Below are positions 9,793 to 21,700 of a stretch of DNA of 64,000 bases, piece after piece. Both the position numbers and the translations under genes were made by a program. The notes below the pieces were generated by a model. That model saw only the letters and a program-made list of their open reading frames with translations. It searched no databases and was not told the origin of the DNA. Source of the DNA: Arctopsyche grandis (taxonomy: Eukaryota > Arthropoda > Insecta > Trichoptera > Hydropsychidae); the NCBI RefSeq assembly GCF_051622035.1, contig NC_135358.1, positions 9,527,001 through 9,591,000 of the forward strand, read 5' to 3'. The first letter of the stretch is position 1, and each line of letters opens with the position of its first letter.

Positions 9793-12700
9793 TTATTCAT
9801 TCTTCTTTCCAATTGATGGAGTTTCAGGTTCAGTTTCCTCTTCCGAGTAATTTGTGGGTTCTTCGCCAGGTTTCAACAGCTTACCAACTACTTTATATCT
9901 TTCTATAAATGACATTACAAAATAAGTAAAAAAATTATATTTGATACGAGTACTTTTATTTAAGTCTAAACAGAATTATGAACCTTGGAATTGTTCCTCC
10001 CATTCTCTCACAGATTCCATTTCTTGGAAATTTAGATCACTGAGGTCATCATACTCTTTTTCAGATGGGGTAACGGAAAATGTAGCTAAACCTCTTGATG
10101 CATCCCGACCAGCAAATGCAGCATATGGACCACCTGAAAATAGCAAATATAAAAAAGATAAAAAACGATTAACAACAAAATAAATATAATAAGAAAATAA
10201 GACCATTAAACATCATAAAAATTATAGGGTATAAATTTTCCACTAATTCAATTTCGTTAACTTCTTATACGGAAGAATAGATCATTAAAATTAAAAGACA
10301 GGCTTCCAATTAATATAAGCAACTCCCAATTGAGTCAAAGTATAAGAGAATTATGATAACAATAAAAAATATATATAATCAACCTAATAACAAATGGGTG
10401 AACTGTGGACTTTAGAAAGCGAGTCTTGTCACGCCACATTTAATTAGTCTTTGCTTACTGCATATTGTACATGCATATTGCGTTCAGTGAATATTACATT
10501 GTATGTACTTGCAAAGGGAAAGTTGTAAGTACATATATTTAGCAAAGAATAAACTTCAAGTTATTATCACACGTTGTTACAATATCTCACGTTGAAATAA
10601 TAAATCACAGTAAATCCATGATAATTCTCGCAATAAGTTTAACTGTATGTTGCATACAATGTGAAATAATTTTTAAGCATGTCAAAATTCTGTGTAATAC
10701 TCGTATTTACTAGATGTTATGAAATATAATAATTAAGAAAATAAGTCGTAAGAAACATAAAAAAAAAGTAAAATATAAAAATTTATTTGAGGAAAAAGTT
10801 ACACAGTTCTATAAAATCAAACTTTAATCTAGCACTTAAAGATAAAGATAGTGTGTATTTATCTTTAACGTCGTAACTTAATCAGTAAAGTTCATAGAAT
10901 ACAAATTTAGGAAATAACTTTTAAAATAAACTAAAATGGAAATAATAACTAAGTTCATATTAGCTGTAAACTGAAATAATAGCTGAGCAAATCGGCAAAT
11001 TATTAACTCCCATCTTTTTTTCCCCCCATGAATGTCTTGAATCAAGATATTGACCTCACACTATCAGCCTTGCTTCTACCGTTCAGGGTTATAACAAGTG
11101 CATACAAATAAATTAAAATCGAAGGTTAAACAGCGGATAGAATTGTGGAGTAACGTCAATGAGAGCCTCAAACTCGTCAATTACACAACGCCTCGATCGA
11201 CCTTGACCTTCTGGAATATCAATTGTAGGTGCGAAATAATTTCCATATGCCACCAAAGAACGTTTAATGCAAAAAATTGTATATGGAAACGATTTTATTT
11301 GCATAATACAATTCAGGGATTCCAAATGGTTTTCGAATTTACATGGCGATATATTGGTACACTGTTTTTTACATATTCTGACAAACTTTTCAAAGTAACT
11401 CAAATGTCGCAGGGTAGCAAATATAATGAAATATTCTTGTTTTAATTATATTTTGAAACTTTCTTAATTGATGATTAGGTCAATTTAACCCTTTGAGTGC
11501 TGACATCTTTTCTGTTGAAAGCAAGTCAGGTTAAAAATTTCACCAACATTTTCAACTAGACTTATTCAGAAATCCAATAGAAAGCGGGTATAAAAATTGT
11601 AGCTAATCCAAAGAAACCCTGGATAACTACCGCCGAGGATTTCAGTTTTGTAAAGGTGTGTTTAAACTCTAATATATGCAACAATATAAAATAAGCAAAA
11701 GAAGTATATTAATGAATTTATTTTTCAAAAACTAGTACCATCTACTTCATTGTTAAAATGTAATGCTCACAATATATATGCCAAGCCACAATCTAAACTA
11801 CTTGGCAGTTACGGATTTCCACTGGGAAATTCTGCTATGGTTATAAATTCAGAAATTCTGGTGTAAACCAGTCTTTATAAACATTGACACGGAATACACG
11901 ACCCATGTTCAATGCATTTTTTTTCAATGCTACCTAAAATGGCTTAGCGGGTAGTATTCTTGTTTATTTTTTACATACTCAAATAATAACGCCCATCAGC
12001 GTATTTCAGACTGATAGATTTGTTGGCAAAAAGCTGATCAGCATTCAAAGGGTTAACTAACGCAATGAAGTAAATAAAAGAAAATATTTTTAAATTTTTA
12101 AACTATTAACCAAAGGTCAACTGCAACGAAATGACGTAAGCATGAAAAAATATTTCATAAAAAGAAAATGAATTGCATAAACAATTTCACAACTAGTGAT
12201 GTTGCATATTTTCCGAGACGGATTAAGTATGATTCAATAACAGTAATCAAAATCTAATCCATCGATAATACTATGGATAAGCTGGCTAGTATGTATATAT
12301 TAGTTTAGAAAAAATAAAACGAAAAACTTTGTAGTTTCTTCATGAGATAATTTTGCCATGTACAATCAGACAGTATTATCTCAAATTGAAAAATCGAAAT
12401 TTATTTATCTTCTTAATATATAATTTCGAATGAGACTTTGTATGTAAGATTTAATGGTTTGGATGGGAGCATCGAAAACATCTATTTTTTTTCGATTCAA
12501 ATGACTTAAATAAAAAACAAATGAGTGTTTACTATTAGATTGTTTGCCATGTTTAAGCTATTTATATTACAAATACCGAGCGAAGCCGGCTAAAACCACT
12601 AGTTGTAAAATAAGTTTCGAAATTATGCTTGGAGATGAACTTTGCAAATAAGGATTTGCCCTATAATAATTTTAAACAAATTTGAATATTCAAACAAAAT

Positions 12701-13499
12701 ACTCATCAAGAAATAAGTCTGTTCATTTTTTTTTTGCAACAAACAAATGAAGTTTTGAAATGATATAATTCGAACTATTCGAACTTCTAACCCGCAGAAC
12801 GACGAGTTTTTTTTTGTTTCATCTACCTAAGTAGAAGACCTCTATTTATATTAGTCGAAGAGCTTTGTTATGAACCTCTTGGTCGACCCAAGAATCGCGC
12901 ATCAATCGAGTCAACTGAAACAACCGACAACACTCGATCGACAGCCTTAAATCGAAATCAAAAACAAGATCCACGAGCCAGTGCTTGCGAACGGAGGACG
13001 TTAGATGTCACTGCGAGGCGATGCGCGCCGTTTTGCATCGGAATGTGAACTTTGACTTTCAACATGGAGGAGTGAGTGGAAGCGCACTCATAAGCATATG
13101 GTAATGGTAATGGTAATGGTCGGAATTGGATTCGAATGACACACCGGGTCCGTAGAAGCGGCGTCCGGCCGTGACGTCGAAGATGATGCCGTTGACTGCG
13201 ACGAGGAGGCGGCCGTCGGGGCCCGTGCCGTCGAAAGGCCTCATCTGCGCCACCGTCATGTCCTTTCGCAGGGGCGGCAGCTCGCGCGCCGGCTCCTCCA
13301 CGGGCGTGCGGTCGCGCGGCTTCAGGATCTTGTACACCAGCACCACGATCAGCGCCACCAGCAGCGAGTTCACCGGCGACGAGATCACCTCGGACACCAG
13401 CGACGCGAACAACCCCGACTCCACCTCCACCTCCACCTCCACCCCCGACCCCGACCCCGTCTCCGCCAGATCCGGCACCTCGCTCTGCTGCGGCTCCAT
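9793..13499 (-). CDS. PGRMC: Membrane-associated progesterone receptor component (PGRMC), complete
   Basis: Three coding exons on the minus strand: 13145-13499, 9984-10133 and 9793-9902, together 204 residues. Introns obey GT-AG and phases agree. Residues about 45-59 ([15 protein letters not shown]) form the single N-terminal membrane anchor. Residues about 82-180 form the cytochrome-b5-like haem domain with [41 protein letters not shown] and LVGKLL-type elements. Tyr116 in GRRFYGP corresponds to the haem-ligand tyrosine of human PGRMC1. The short acidic tail ([18 protein letters not shown]) is family-like. PGRMC proteins sit in the ER membrane, bind haem and support P450 and sterol metabolism. 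Before the anchor is an odd Val-Glu repeat (residues 20-27), made by CCACCT tandem repeats. The 3-kb first intron holds an unexplained reading frame and a Helitron-like repeat. Confidence 0.92.
11113..11445 (-). pseudogene. Unidentified open frame inside PGRMC intron 1
   Basis: An open frame of about 110 codons ends in TAA, with a possible ATG at 11403. It reads like a real protein rather than noise: [15 protein letters not shown], then an [12 protein letters not shown] stretch followed by [19 protein letters not shown] do not recognise the family. No clear splice acceptor or promoter was found, so it may be a fragment of a gene or transposable element ORF, a retrocopy, or an unannotated short gene on the PGRMC strand. 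The opposite strand is also open across most of it (11098-11445), which weakens the case. Confidence 0.3.
12418..12602 (+). mobile_element. Short non-autonomous Helitron-like element, copy 2
   Basis: It begins A|TCTTCTTAATATATAATTTCG, ends with accgagcgaagccggc then CTAG|T. It shares the GAGACTTTGTATGTAAG and gtttactattagatt blocks with copies at 1520-1734 and 48907-49098. It lies in PGRMC intron 1. Confidence 0.6.
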
Positions 13500-13740
13500 G
13501 CTAGTGTTGATGCCGATCCCGATCTTAGCCCGACGCCCGTCCCTACACCTCCTCGGCCACTACTCGACTGCGCTACGGCTAGCGAACACCGCCTACACCT
13601 ACAACTACATCCACACCCACACCCACACCCACACCCACACCCACACCTACTGCAGAGCTAATACAAAACTCGCACGCACACACCCGCGACACGCTACGTA
13701 CGAATCTAAGCGAGACGCTTCGCGAGCATGTATTTTATGA
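13500..13740 (-). promoter_or_regulatory. PGRMC 5' UTR and promoter region
   Basis: The GC-rich region just upstream of the start codon includes a (CACACC)n tandem tract at about 13612-13648. The CpG-rich zone extends into exon 1. No TATA box is obvious. Confidence 0.45.
13612..13648. repeat. (CACACC)n minisatellite
   Basis: About six tandem copies of a 6-bp unit in the PGRMC 5' flank. Confidence 0.9.
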
Positions 13741-13802
13741 ATAGGGACGCTCGTGTCAAACGTCAGATTAACCCTTTCCCGACGAAATGCTATAATTTTT
13801 GC

Positions 13803-14018
13803 GGTAAACGGACTACTAGTCATATGTGAACCAGTCACGGGACAATCGGTCACACGTGATCCCCCGTCACACTAAAACTGGTCACACTCACTCAAAAATT
13901 CGACCAATTTTTAATTTTTGGGTGTGACCAGTTTTTTCGTGACCAGTTTTAGTGTGACCGATCTAGAGTGACCGGTTATCCTGCGATCGGTTCACATTTG
14001 ACTAGTAATCATCGAACC
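13803..14018 (+). mobile_element. Palindromic foldback MITE built of GGTCAC units, copy 1
   Basis: 216 bp. The left end GGTAAACGGACTACTAGTCA and the inverted right end GGTTCGATGATTACTAGTCA are imperfect terminal repeats. Nearly the whole element is one large palindrome made of recurring ACTGGTCAC / GGTCACAC units. The flanks aatttttgc and aattttagc (8 of 9 bases) look like a target duplication. A second, inverted copy is at 34457-34740. No ORF. Superfamily unknown. A 9-bp duplication would suggest Mutator-like, 8 bp hAT-like. Confidence 0.75.
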
Positions 14019-14245
14019 AATTTTAGCCGCGCTCAGTGTCCATTTTACGCATAATAAATCGGACTCGTCATATCTGCTGATTTTTTTGTAAATTCAAGTT
14101 GTACAATAGCCTTCGGCCACTTAGATAGAAAATAAAATACATTAATAATAAAATATATTGTATTTTACATTGATCCAAATTTACGGAAAATTAAGATATT
14201 GTATCAGTTAATAGTCGACAGATGTCACGATGTCCTTATTTTTAC

Positions 14246-14310
14246 ACACCTCCTTTACGTTTCACTTACGATTACAATTCAGGAAAAAGTTTGCCTCTTA
14301 TTTAAAATTA
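14246..14310 (+). repeat. Dispersed repeat with CCTCCTTTACGTTTCAC end, copy 2 (short)
   Basis: It shares cctcctttacgtttcac, ttacgattacaattcagg and gtttgcctctta with the inverted copy at 18155-18338, then diverges. Confidence 0.5.
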
Positions 14311-14512
14311 AAATCCAAGTGCTCGATTATTTTAACACGGCTAATTGCTGTAGTGTTTCCCCTATTCCATTTCATCCCGATAAACATTTTGTTTATTTTA
14401 TTTTATTTTGAGAGCTAACAACTTTTTATCAAACATATCTATCGTATATAATAATTGCTTGCGTGCGTGCGTATGTACGAAGTATTGTTTGTACATATAT
14501 GTATATAATAAT

Positions 14513-14653
14513 TAGAGTTCGGTGGCGGCGTTTCCATTTCCCAGGAAAGAGGGTTGACTATTGTCCTACAAAGTTAGAGAGCAAAAAAAAAGGTTGACAA
14601 TAGTGAACCCATTTTTTTGTCCAAATAGAAACCGGCCGCCGTCCCTTAATAAT
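14513..14653. mobile_element. Small inverted-repeat element (MITE)
   Basis: The left arm GTTCGGTGGCGGCGTTTCC...GTTGACTATTGTC pairs with a right arm whose complement is GGGACGGCGGCCGGTTTC...GTTCACTATTGTC. AT-rich TAATAAT-like sequence lies on both sides, but an exact duplication is not clear. Confidence 0.5.
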
Positions 14654-16190
14654 AATTGTCTAATGCGTGCGTGTGTACAAATTACTCGCTGTTAACACCA
14701 TGCTCCGTCTCTCTTTCTCCCCTTGGAATCGTGGAAAGAGACGGGACATATAATAATAATATTTAAAATATAATTCATTTTTTGGAAAAAATAAATTCGT
14801 ATTTTTATTTTATTCTTTTGTTTATATCGTCTGATCAAATGGAGTGCACAAGAATGTGCACACAGGCCACTGGTATCAATTAAGCCGAGCAAATGTTTTC
14901 ACGTGTGTAATTCATAAAATATTATACGTACAATATAAATAATAACGATGTAAAATTAATAATAGCATGAAAATTAAACTAATATAATATATAATGTATA
15001 TTCAAAAAAAATTACATACATACTCGTATTTTTATACCTTAGTTATATTTTTTTTCTAGAGACGTCACAAAATTTTAGGTTACAATAACTAACCAGCTGA
15101 AAGATCGAGTAAGCTTACCATATGTTTTTTGACACTGACAGGTCTATGAGTAAAATTGTATACTATGAAGTTGACGCAATAGAATTACGTCAACTTAAAC
15201 CATCAGCTGATTGCCAATCATATGTTGCACCGATACTGGAAATGAATTGTCTATTATTGCCACTCATTGACCAAAACGTCCATACGCACCTATAATAAGT
15301 GATTTTCCGACAATAAATTATTTTTTCCTGGATTTTTTTATTCTGCGCTCTATTGTCAAGTGGACAATTTTTTTTCTCATTCCCCTTCCCCTCCCCCCTT
15401 TACACAAATGAGTGTTTAGTTCTCGCTTAATACTGAAAATAAACCGGTTCCACGACAAATAGCTTACAGAGAAAACGTTCTACGACAAAAACTTACGACA
15501 TAATATCCTCGACAAAATGTTCCTGAAAAAAAAAAACGTTTACAAATCAAGTAGTCGAAATCATACATGTATATTATTATAATTTGTGTGTAAAACTACG
15601 CATCTGCCGTATAAATACTACATTAATTTGCATAAAATCGAAATATTCATAATTTGATGTCTTAAATTCCTCAATTACAATAAGTTATTCAAAAAATTTC
15701 AATTTAAATTTGATAATTTCCAATTTGAACGTAAAATGTAACTGAGAAAACAACCTTTGCACGTCAATTTTGTTGTACGTACATTTGTAATACGTCCATG
15801 CATTATGTTTTTTTTTTCAATTTATTATCGCAATTTCATAAAATATTTCTAATCTTTATTGATTTTTTTCTATTTACATATTTTATTTATTACTAATTTG
15901 AAACGCACTTTGTAGGTTTTTCTGATAATATTATATATGTACATATGTATTACGTACAATTGAAAGTGACTGTAAAAAATATGTTAAAGTGAAATTGAAT
16001 TGCAACATTTATTTAATAAAATCCATTGCTTGATTTTATAGCGCCCACGTATGACAAACTATAATTATATAATATGCATTCTTTAGAAAAAAAAATGGAG
16101 ATATTTTTTTCAGCTACATTTAATTCCGTATTAATCTTGAATATGATGTATATAAATTTTATTATTTATATAATTAGAAAATTTTGCTGA
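14654..16190. other. AT-rich spacer, no gene seen
   Basis: No supported coding region, RNA gene or clear mobile element was recognised. Confidence 0.4.
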
Positions 16191-16194
16191 TTAT

Positions 16195-16264
16195 ATGAAT
16201 CAAGAATTCATATATGAATCAAGCTTCTTGATTCATATATGAATAATATATGAATCAAGAAGCG
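16195..16264. repeat. Clustered short palindromes
   Basis: Four alternately oriented copies of a TGAATCAAG(A) / CTTGATTCA unit separated by ATATATGAAT-type sequence can form alternative hairpins. Confidence 0.7.
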
Positions 16265-16730
16265 AATTTTGGAATTATTAACCTATTTCATTTAATTTTG
16301 ATAAATTAGCTACATGCAAATGTACCTACATGCAAAACATTCAATTTAAGTTAATAATTAAACCTACATACATAGGAAAAGGGAAGTACCACGTTAAAGC
16401 CCTTAGCTAATTGAATTTTAATGAATTTTTTGAATTACTGAGAAGCTTTTAAAGATAAATTACTTACCCATTTTCTCGCAAATCTCGAGTTTTCATCAAT
16501 CTCGGATTTCGCTGAATTGTTTAAAATGCTGCAAATTTACAAATTTGACCATAAATGTCTCTGTGGATTCTAATTTCTAATTGATATGTATGTATTTACT
16601 AAATTTCGTTGAATTGTTTAAAAATGCTGCAGTTTTACCATAGATGTCTCTGTGGGTGTTAATTGATGTGTTATACTTTGGATAATACTAATATGCTCTC
16701 GATGGTGCTTATTTTCATTATTTATATTAT

Positions 16731-16930
16731 TGTAGCGTGGACGTGTAGAGGGGTTTTTGAGATCGGAATGAAATACGCAGTAGTAGTGATAGAAGTAGTT
16801 TATTGTTCTTGATCCGTCAGCCTGCCAGCTACGAATGAATGCACGGACCACATCTCCTAGTATTTACACACCCATCAGTGCTAGTAAATCAGTGGTCGAC
16901 GAGCACCATTCACCTAATCTCTACGTTACA
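16731..16930 (-). mobile_element. Solo LTR, TGTAACG family, copy 1 (internally deleted)
   Basis: On the minus strand it starts TGTAACGTAGAGATTAGGTG and ends CACGTCCACGCTACA, with AATAAA before the end. Perfect TTAT target duplications lie at 16727-16730 and 16931-16934. The same ends occur in the longer copy at 28370-28674. The 4-bp duplication suits a Gypsy-type element. No interior remains. Confidence 0.75.
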
Positions 16931-17589
16931 TTATTATTTAAACTAACATATTGCTGTTAGTTAGTATTGAATAATTACAATATTATAATATAACTAAGAA
17001 AACTTTTTAAAATTTGCATGTAACTTAGCATCAATTCGACTTTTTTTGTACCTAGCTATCACTTTCCGAAATATTTTTTGAGGGAAATTTTTCGAAAATC
17101 CTTAGACTATACAAATAATAAATTTATTTAAACTCCCCCAGCTTTGTATTATCTAATATATTTTTTTTATTTTCAAAAAATAAAAACGAAAAATTAATAT
17201 TTGCTAATTCATAAAATTTAAAGCGGAGGGAGGGGGGGGGTTGATACATAAGTTCAGCGCTCCGGTATTTCTTTTTTTAGCACTACACTACTGGTCACCA
17301 ATAGTGTAACTACTATGACGCCGGAGTATGCGGTGCATGCGAGCCCTTAGGGTTGGTAGGGCCTTGGGAGAATTTCCAAATGATAATTTTAAAAAATTAG
17401 GAAAATCAATTCACACTAACTGAAAACAGTCAAAATTATGATTAAAAAAATTCTGACTTGGCGAACTTGCAATATTAACACTAAGGAGTTCATAAAATGT
17501 CTTTAAAATACATGACTGCAAAATTTTCAAAATAACATATAGGCTTTAGAAGGACATTTAAAATTTGAAAGTTTATTTATTTAATTGAA

Positions 17590-17629
17590 AAAAAAATGTG
17601 GGGCCAAATTTTTCTAGTTCCGCCACTGC
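17590..17629 (-). mobile_element. hAT-like terminal fragment
   Basis: Read on the minus strand it gives CAGTGGCGGAACTAG followed by AAAAATTTGGCCCC, a common form of hAT end. The opposite terminus was not found. The preceding G-rich area (17225-17400) may belong to it. Confidence 0.35.
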
Positions 17630-18154
17630 TGATCACACAATTATTATATTATTAAATTAAAATTAAATAGTCACAATAAGTCAATAAAAAGCCTAAACTT
17701 GGTATAATTTCATTCGTCGATCTGGCTGCGTGTCGAACTCGTGTTCATCCAAGGTATCCTCTTATAGGTGTATCTGAGTTGAAGAAGTTAGTCACTAAGC
17801 CAACGTCAATTCAATTCCGATTTCACCTTCGATTTTGATTCTTTTATTCATATTTTTTATTGAATAAATTAATATGGCATAGCCCATGCAATGATATGTC
17901 ATCGGGCTTATCACCAGTATCTAATAAACGCGGCCCATGACTTTAGTGCCATTTGAAGAGATGAAACTCCACATATTGGCTTCTTGGATTTTAAAGTTGA
18001 ATAAAAATCTTGTAAAAAAATCACCCACATAAAAAAAAGTTTTTTAAAAACATACCTCTTGTATAATTTGTATATAAAATTATTATTTTGAATAAAAATA
18101 CCAATATTTTTTTTTTACTACCGCCATCTATGTATAAAATTAATGACTACCAAC

Positions 18155-18338
18155 TGTCACCGAGATTGAAAATCTTCGGACCTGAAATGCTTCTTATACG
18201 ATATTTTATCTCTATCGTAATAATTTTGTTAACTTATATTGAGCAATATGGCAAAGTATGAAAACGATCGGATAAGAGGCAAACTTTTTCCTGAATTGTA
18301 ATCGTAAGTGAAACGTAAAGGAGGTATGTAATAATAAA
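18155..18338 (-). repeat. Dispersed repeat with CCTCCTTTACGTTTCAC end, copy 3
   Basis: On the minus strand it runs from cctcctttacgtttcac through the atcggataag/aaaacgatcgg block to sequence matching 6100-6160. Longest copy of the family in the window. Confidence 0.5.
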
Positions 18339-18654
18339 AAAATAAGAATAATTATTGAATACGTTTTGTACTTTTGAAGATGCCCTTATTGATTACGATA
18401 TAAGTTTTTGTCTATTGTACTGGCCAACGACTGTAGCGTTTCCTCTCTCTGGGTACAATGCTAAAAACTATTTTCTATTACCTATTCGATTCAACAGACG
18501 GAATTCCACGATTATAGTTAATTGATGAGACATACAGATTGCGCATTATATAGTAGCACATTTTCGCATTCCTTTATATTGTAATCTGCAATTTGATATG
18601 CGATTTATCGCATCATATATCGCCGCACAAACGCAAAATAATGTGTTAAAAGTA

Positions 18655-18770
18655 GTACGTAGTCGAGAGTGGGCTATGTGGCAAGCGGCGAGAAAGTGTC
18701 AGGCGAGTAGCGAGTGGCGGACGGCCGACGCACGGGGAATGTTCGATGGAGCTATGAACGGGATCGGGAG
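18655..18770 (+). promoter_or_regulatory. DENND5 promoter / 5' UTR
   Basis: A short GC-rich CpG island in AT-rich DNA directly precedes the start codon. An in-frame GTG at 18714 would extend the frame by 19 residues, but the extension is unlike the family and the ATG at 18771 is preferred. Confidence 0.45.
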
Positions 18771-21700
18771 ATGAGCGGGTCTGGAGCTGGACAGGGGCAG
18801 GGGCAGGGACAGGGGGCGCAGGGGGCGCCGGCTCCGGGGGCGAATCCCCTGGCCGCGCCGAGGCTCGTCGACTACTTCGTCGTGTGCGGACTCGACATCG
18901 AGTCTGGTCTGGAGCCTGACAGACTTGCAGGTCATACTATGTTTATTTATCACTTGCGATGTTTATTATTCCGTTATTAAAAGTGTGCAAATATTTACTT
19001 AGATATGTAATAAATTGGCGTTTATTTCATTGTGTCGCAGAAATCAATCAATTAATGTATGTAAACAAAGACTGAATGCTTGCCCCTTTGTGTAATGTTT
19101 ATTTCTGATAAAAAAATTTTCGTATTGCAATTTTAAGAAAATAGTGTTGTTTACGTACTATAGGTGTCCCCCTATTTGGTTTATGAATTTTGAATTGAAT
19201 GTATAATATAATATTTTCACTTTTTTTTTTTTTTTTGAGGAAGTGAAACGTATTTATAATAATGGCTGAATTAACAAAGGGTTTTTTATATATATAAAAT
19301 TTTGTAGATGTAAATTATTCCGATAAAAATTTTATATTTTTTAAATTCATGTTTGAAATTAATTTCTTAGGTCATTGAATAATTATTTTGTTCAATTATT
19401 ACTGTATACATAAAATGTATGATTAGTTTATTTTTAGTAAAAAATAGTGATATTCGGTTGTTTCGTTATAAGATTTAATCACACGGTAATTTTTGTCTTC
19501 AAAGAAAAGGTCTTATAGATTTTAACCACAAATATAGTAAACCACTTCATCCAAGTCCATTTTGGAATGGTTACAAATTGTTATAAATAAAAAAAATCTT
19601 TAGCATTAGCTTTATTATTTTATATAATATGTCATCATCATTATCATCATCTACAGTCATTCACCATCCACTGCTGGATAAAGGCCTCTCCAACACGCCT
19701 CCACTCGTCTCTGTTTTGCACAACTCTCATCCATCTCACCCCACAGATTTTTGTAATTTCGTCTACCCATCTGCGGTTTTACTTTTACCCTCGTGCATTC
19801 TCTCGGGTACCATTCTAGTACTTCTTTTGTCCAGCTTTCGTCCATTCTTCTAGTCACGTGGCCCGTCCATTGCCAATTCAATCTCGCCACTCTATCCACT
19901 ATATCCACTACCCTTGTCATACTTCCCACCCACATATTCCGTTTCTTTCTCGTTCTGCCAAGCATACAACGTTTCATACTTCTTTGAGTGCATTGGACTT
20001 TGTGTAGCAACTTGGCGTTTAATGTCCATCCATGCGTCATCACGTCAAAGTTTTACATTCATGCATCATCACTGGCAAAACACATTGATCAAAGATCTTT
20101 TTCTTCGGGCAAAGTGGCATTTTTGATTTAAAAACCGCATTCATTCTCCAAATGCACTCCATCCTAATTTCATACGTCTCTTTATTTCTTCTTCATTACT
20201 ACCGGACATGTCTATTATTTGTCCTAAATATAAATAACTATCGACTACTTCTACTTCTACTATTTTATCAATATGCATAATATGTACATACATATATATT
20301 CATTTATTACAATTTTGCCATAGTGACATTACAAAGTAGTTCCAAGTCGTTACTATGCCTAAACAAAAAAATATATACAATAATAAGAAAATAAAACATA
20401 ATAAAAAACAATATAAACATATACAATAACAGAACACGTTATAACCTTAAATGAAACAATTCTGTATCCAGATCAGCATATTTTAGATTTAACAAATCCA
20501 AGTTATCATATTTCTGGTTGAGGAGCTTGATGCCCTTTGTACCTATATTTCTTTTTGAGAGAGAAGTTAATAAGAGAGTTACAAATATTGCAATGGGCGG
20601 GTCACGTAGCTCGAAGAATGGATGATGGATGGACGAAAGAAGTGCTCGAATGGTACCCGAGGGAATGTAAACAGGGCAAGGAAGGCCACAGAGAAGATGG
20701 TTGGATGAAATTTGAAAAATGAGTGGGATGAGATGAATGAGGGTTGCCCAAAACAGAAACGAATGGAAGTCCGTTGAAGACGCCTTCACCAATAGTGGAT
20801 TACGAATGGCTGTAAATGATGATGATGATTTATTTTTGATACATATCTGCCTGCCATGTATCTGTGTATATCTAATTTAAAATATTCCTCATTTAGCGGT
20901 CTCACTTCTCACTTTTTTAAAGTCATAATGAAATCCCTTCTCTGGTTATTTGAATTGTATGACCTATGCGATTAACATAAAGTTGTAGTGTTTGTTATAT
21001 GAAGCATTTAGGTAAAGAATTTTTTATTTTATTATAGGTGATAATTTGCATTGTTCACCATTGGATAGGCCTTACAAAGGAAAGGCTTTAGCTCACTATC
21101 CAACAAATGTTTTGACCAACCCTTTCGACGAATACTCCGTGTGTATGGTAAGAATCTTGAAACGATTAAATACTTTTCCTTTTGTCAAATGTTTTATAGC
21201 AATTGTAACTTGCAGTTTTGTCTTCCGACTGGACTTTTATTTCGAACGCAAAAACACGTATTGGATCCTCAATTTCATTCTTTTGTTATTACACGTGAAG
21301 ATGCCAGCCGTTATTATGGATTTTCTTTGGTATTTTATGAAGAAGTGCGAAACAGAAATATTTGCAGTGCAATGCACACATTACAGGTATTGTATCAATC
21401 AAGTAATACAAATCTAGCCTTTTTTTTATTCACTTTGTGGGTTTTTTCTTGCATTGATATACATATATGTATAAGGAAATATGTCAAGCAGCACGTTAAA
21501 TTAATGTAAATTAATTCAAATACGTTAGTTTAACAAAACGATGATTTAATATGCACCTGAACTTGGGTCAGTATGCTTCCTTTCATATATGAATACCTTA
21601 ATTTTCCTATTGTTAGTTAACGCACAATTTTAATTGTTTGTTGACAACTTACAATTCACATGAAAGTGTGAAAATGTAATTTTTATAATTACCATAAACT

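Noticed and set aside
18714-18770. GTG start extending DENND5 by 19 residues
   Set aside because: Eukaryotic initiation at GTG is unlikely and the extension has no family similarity. ATG at 18771 used.
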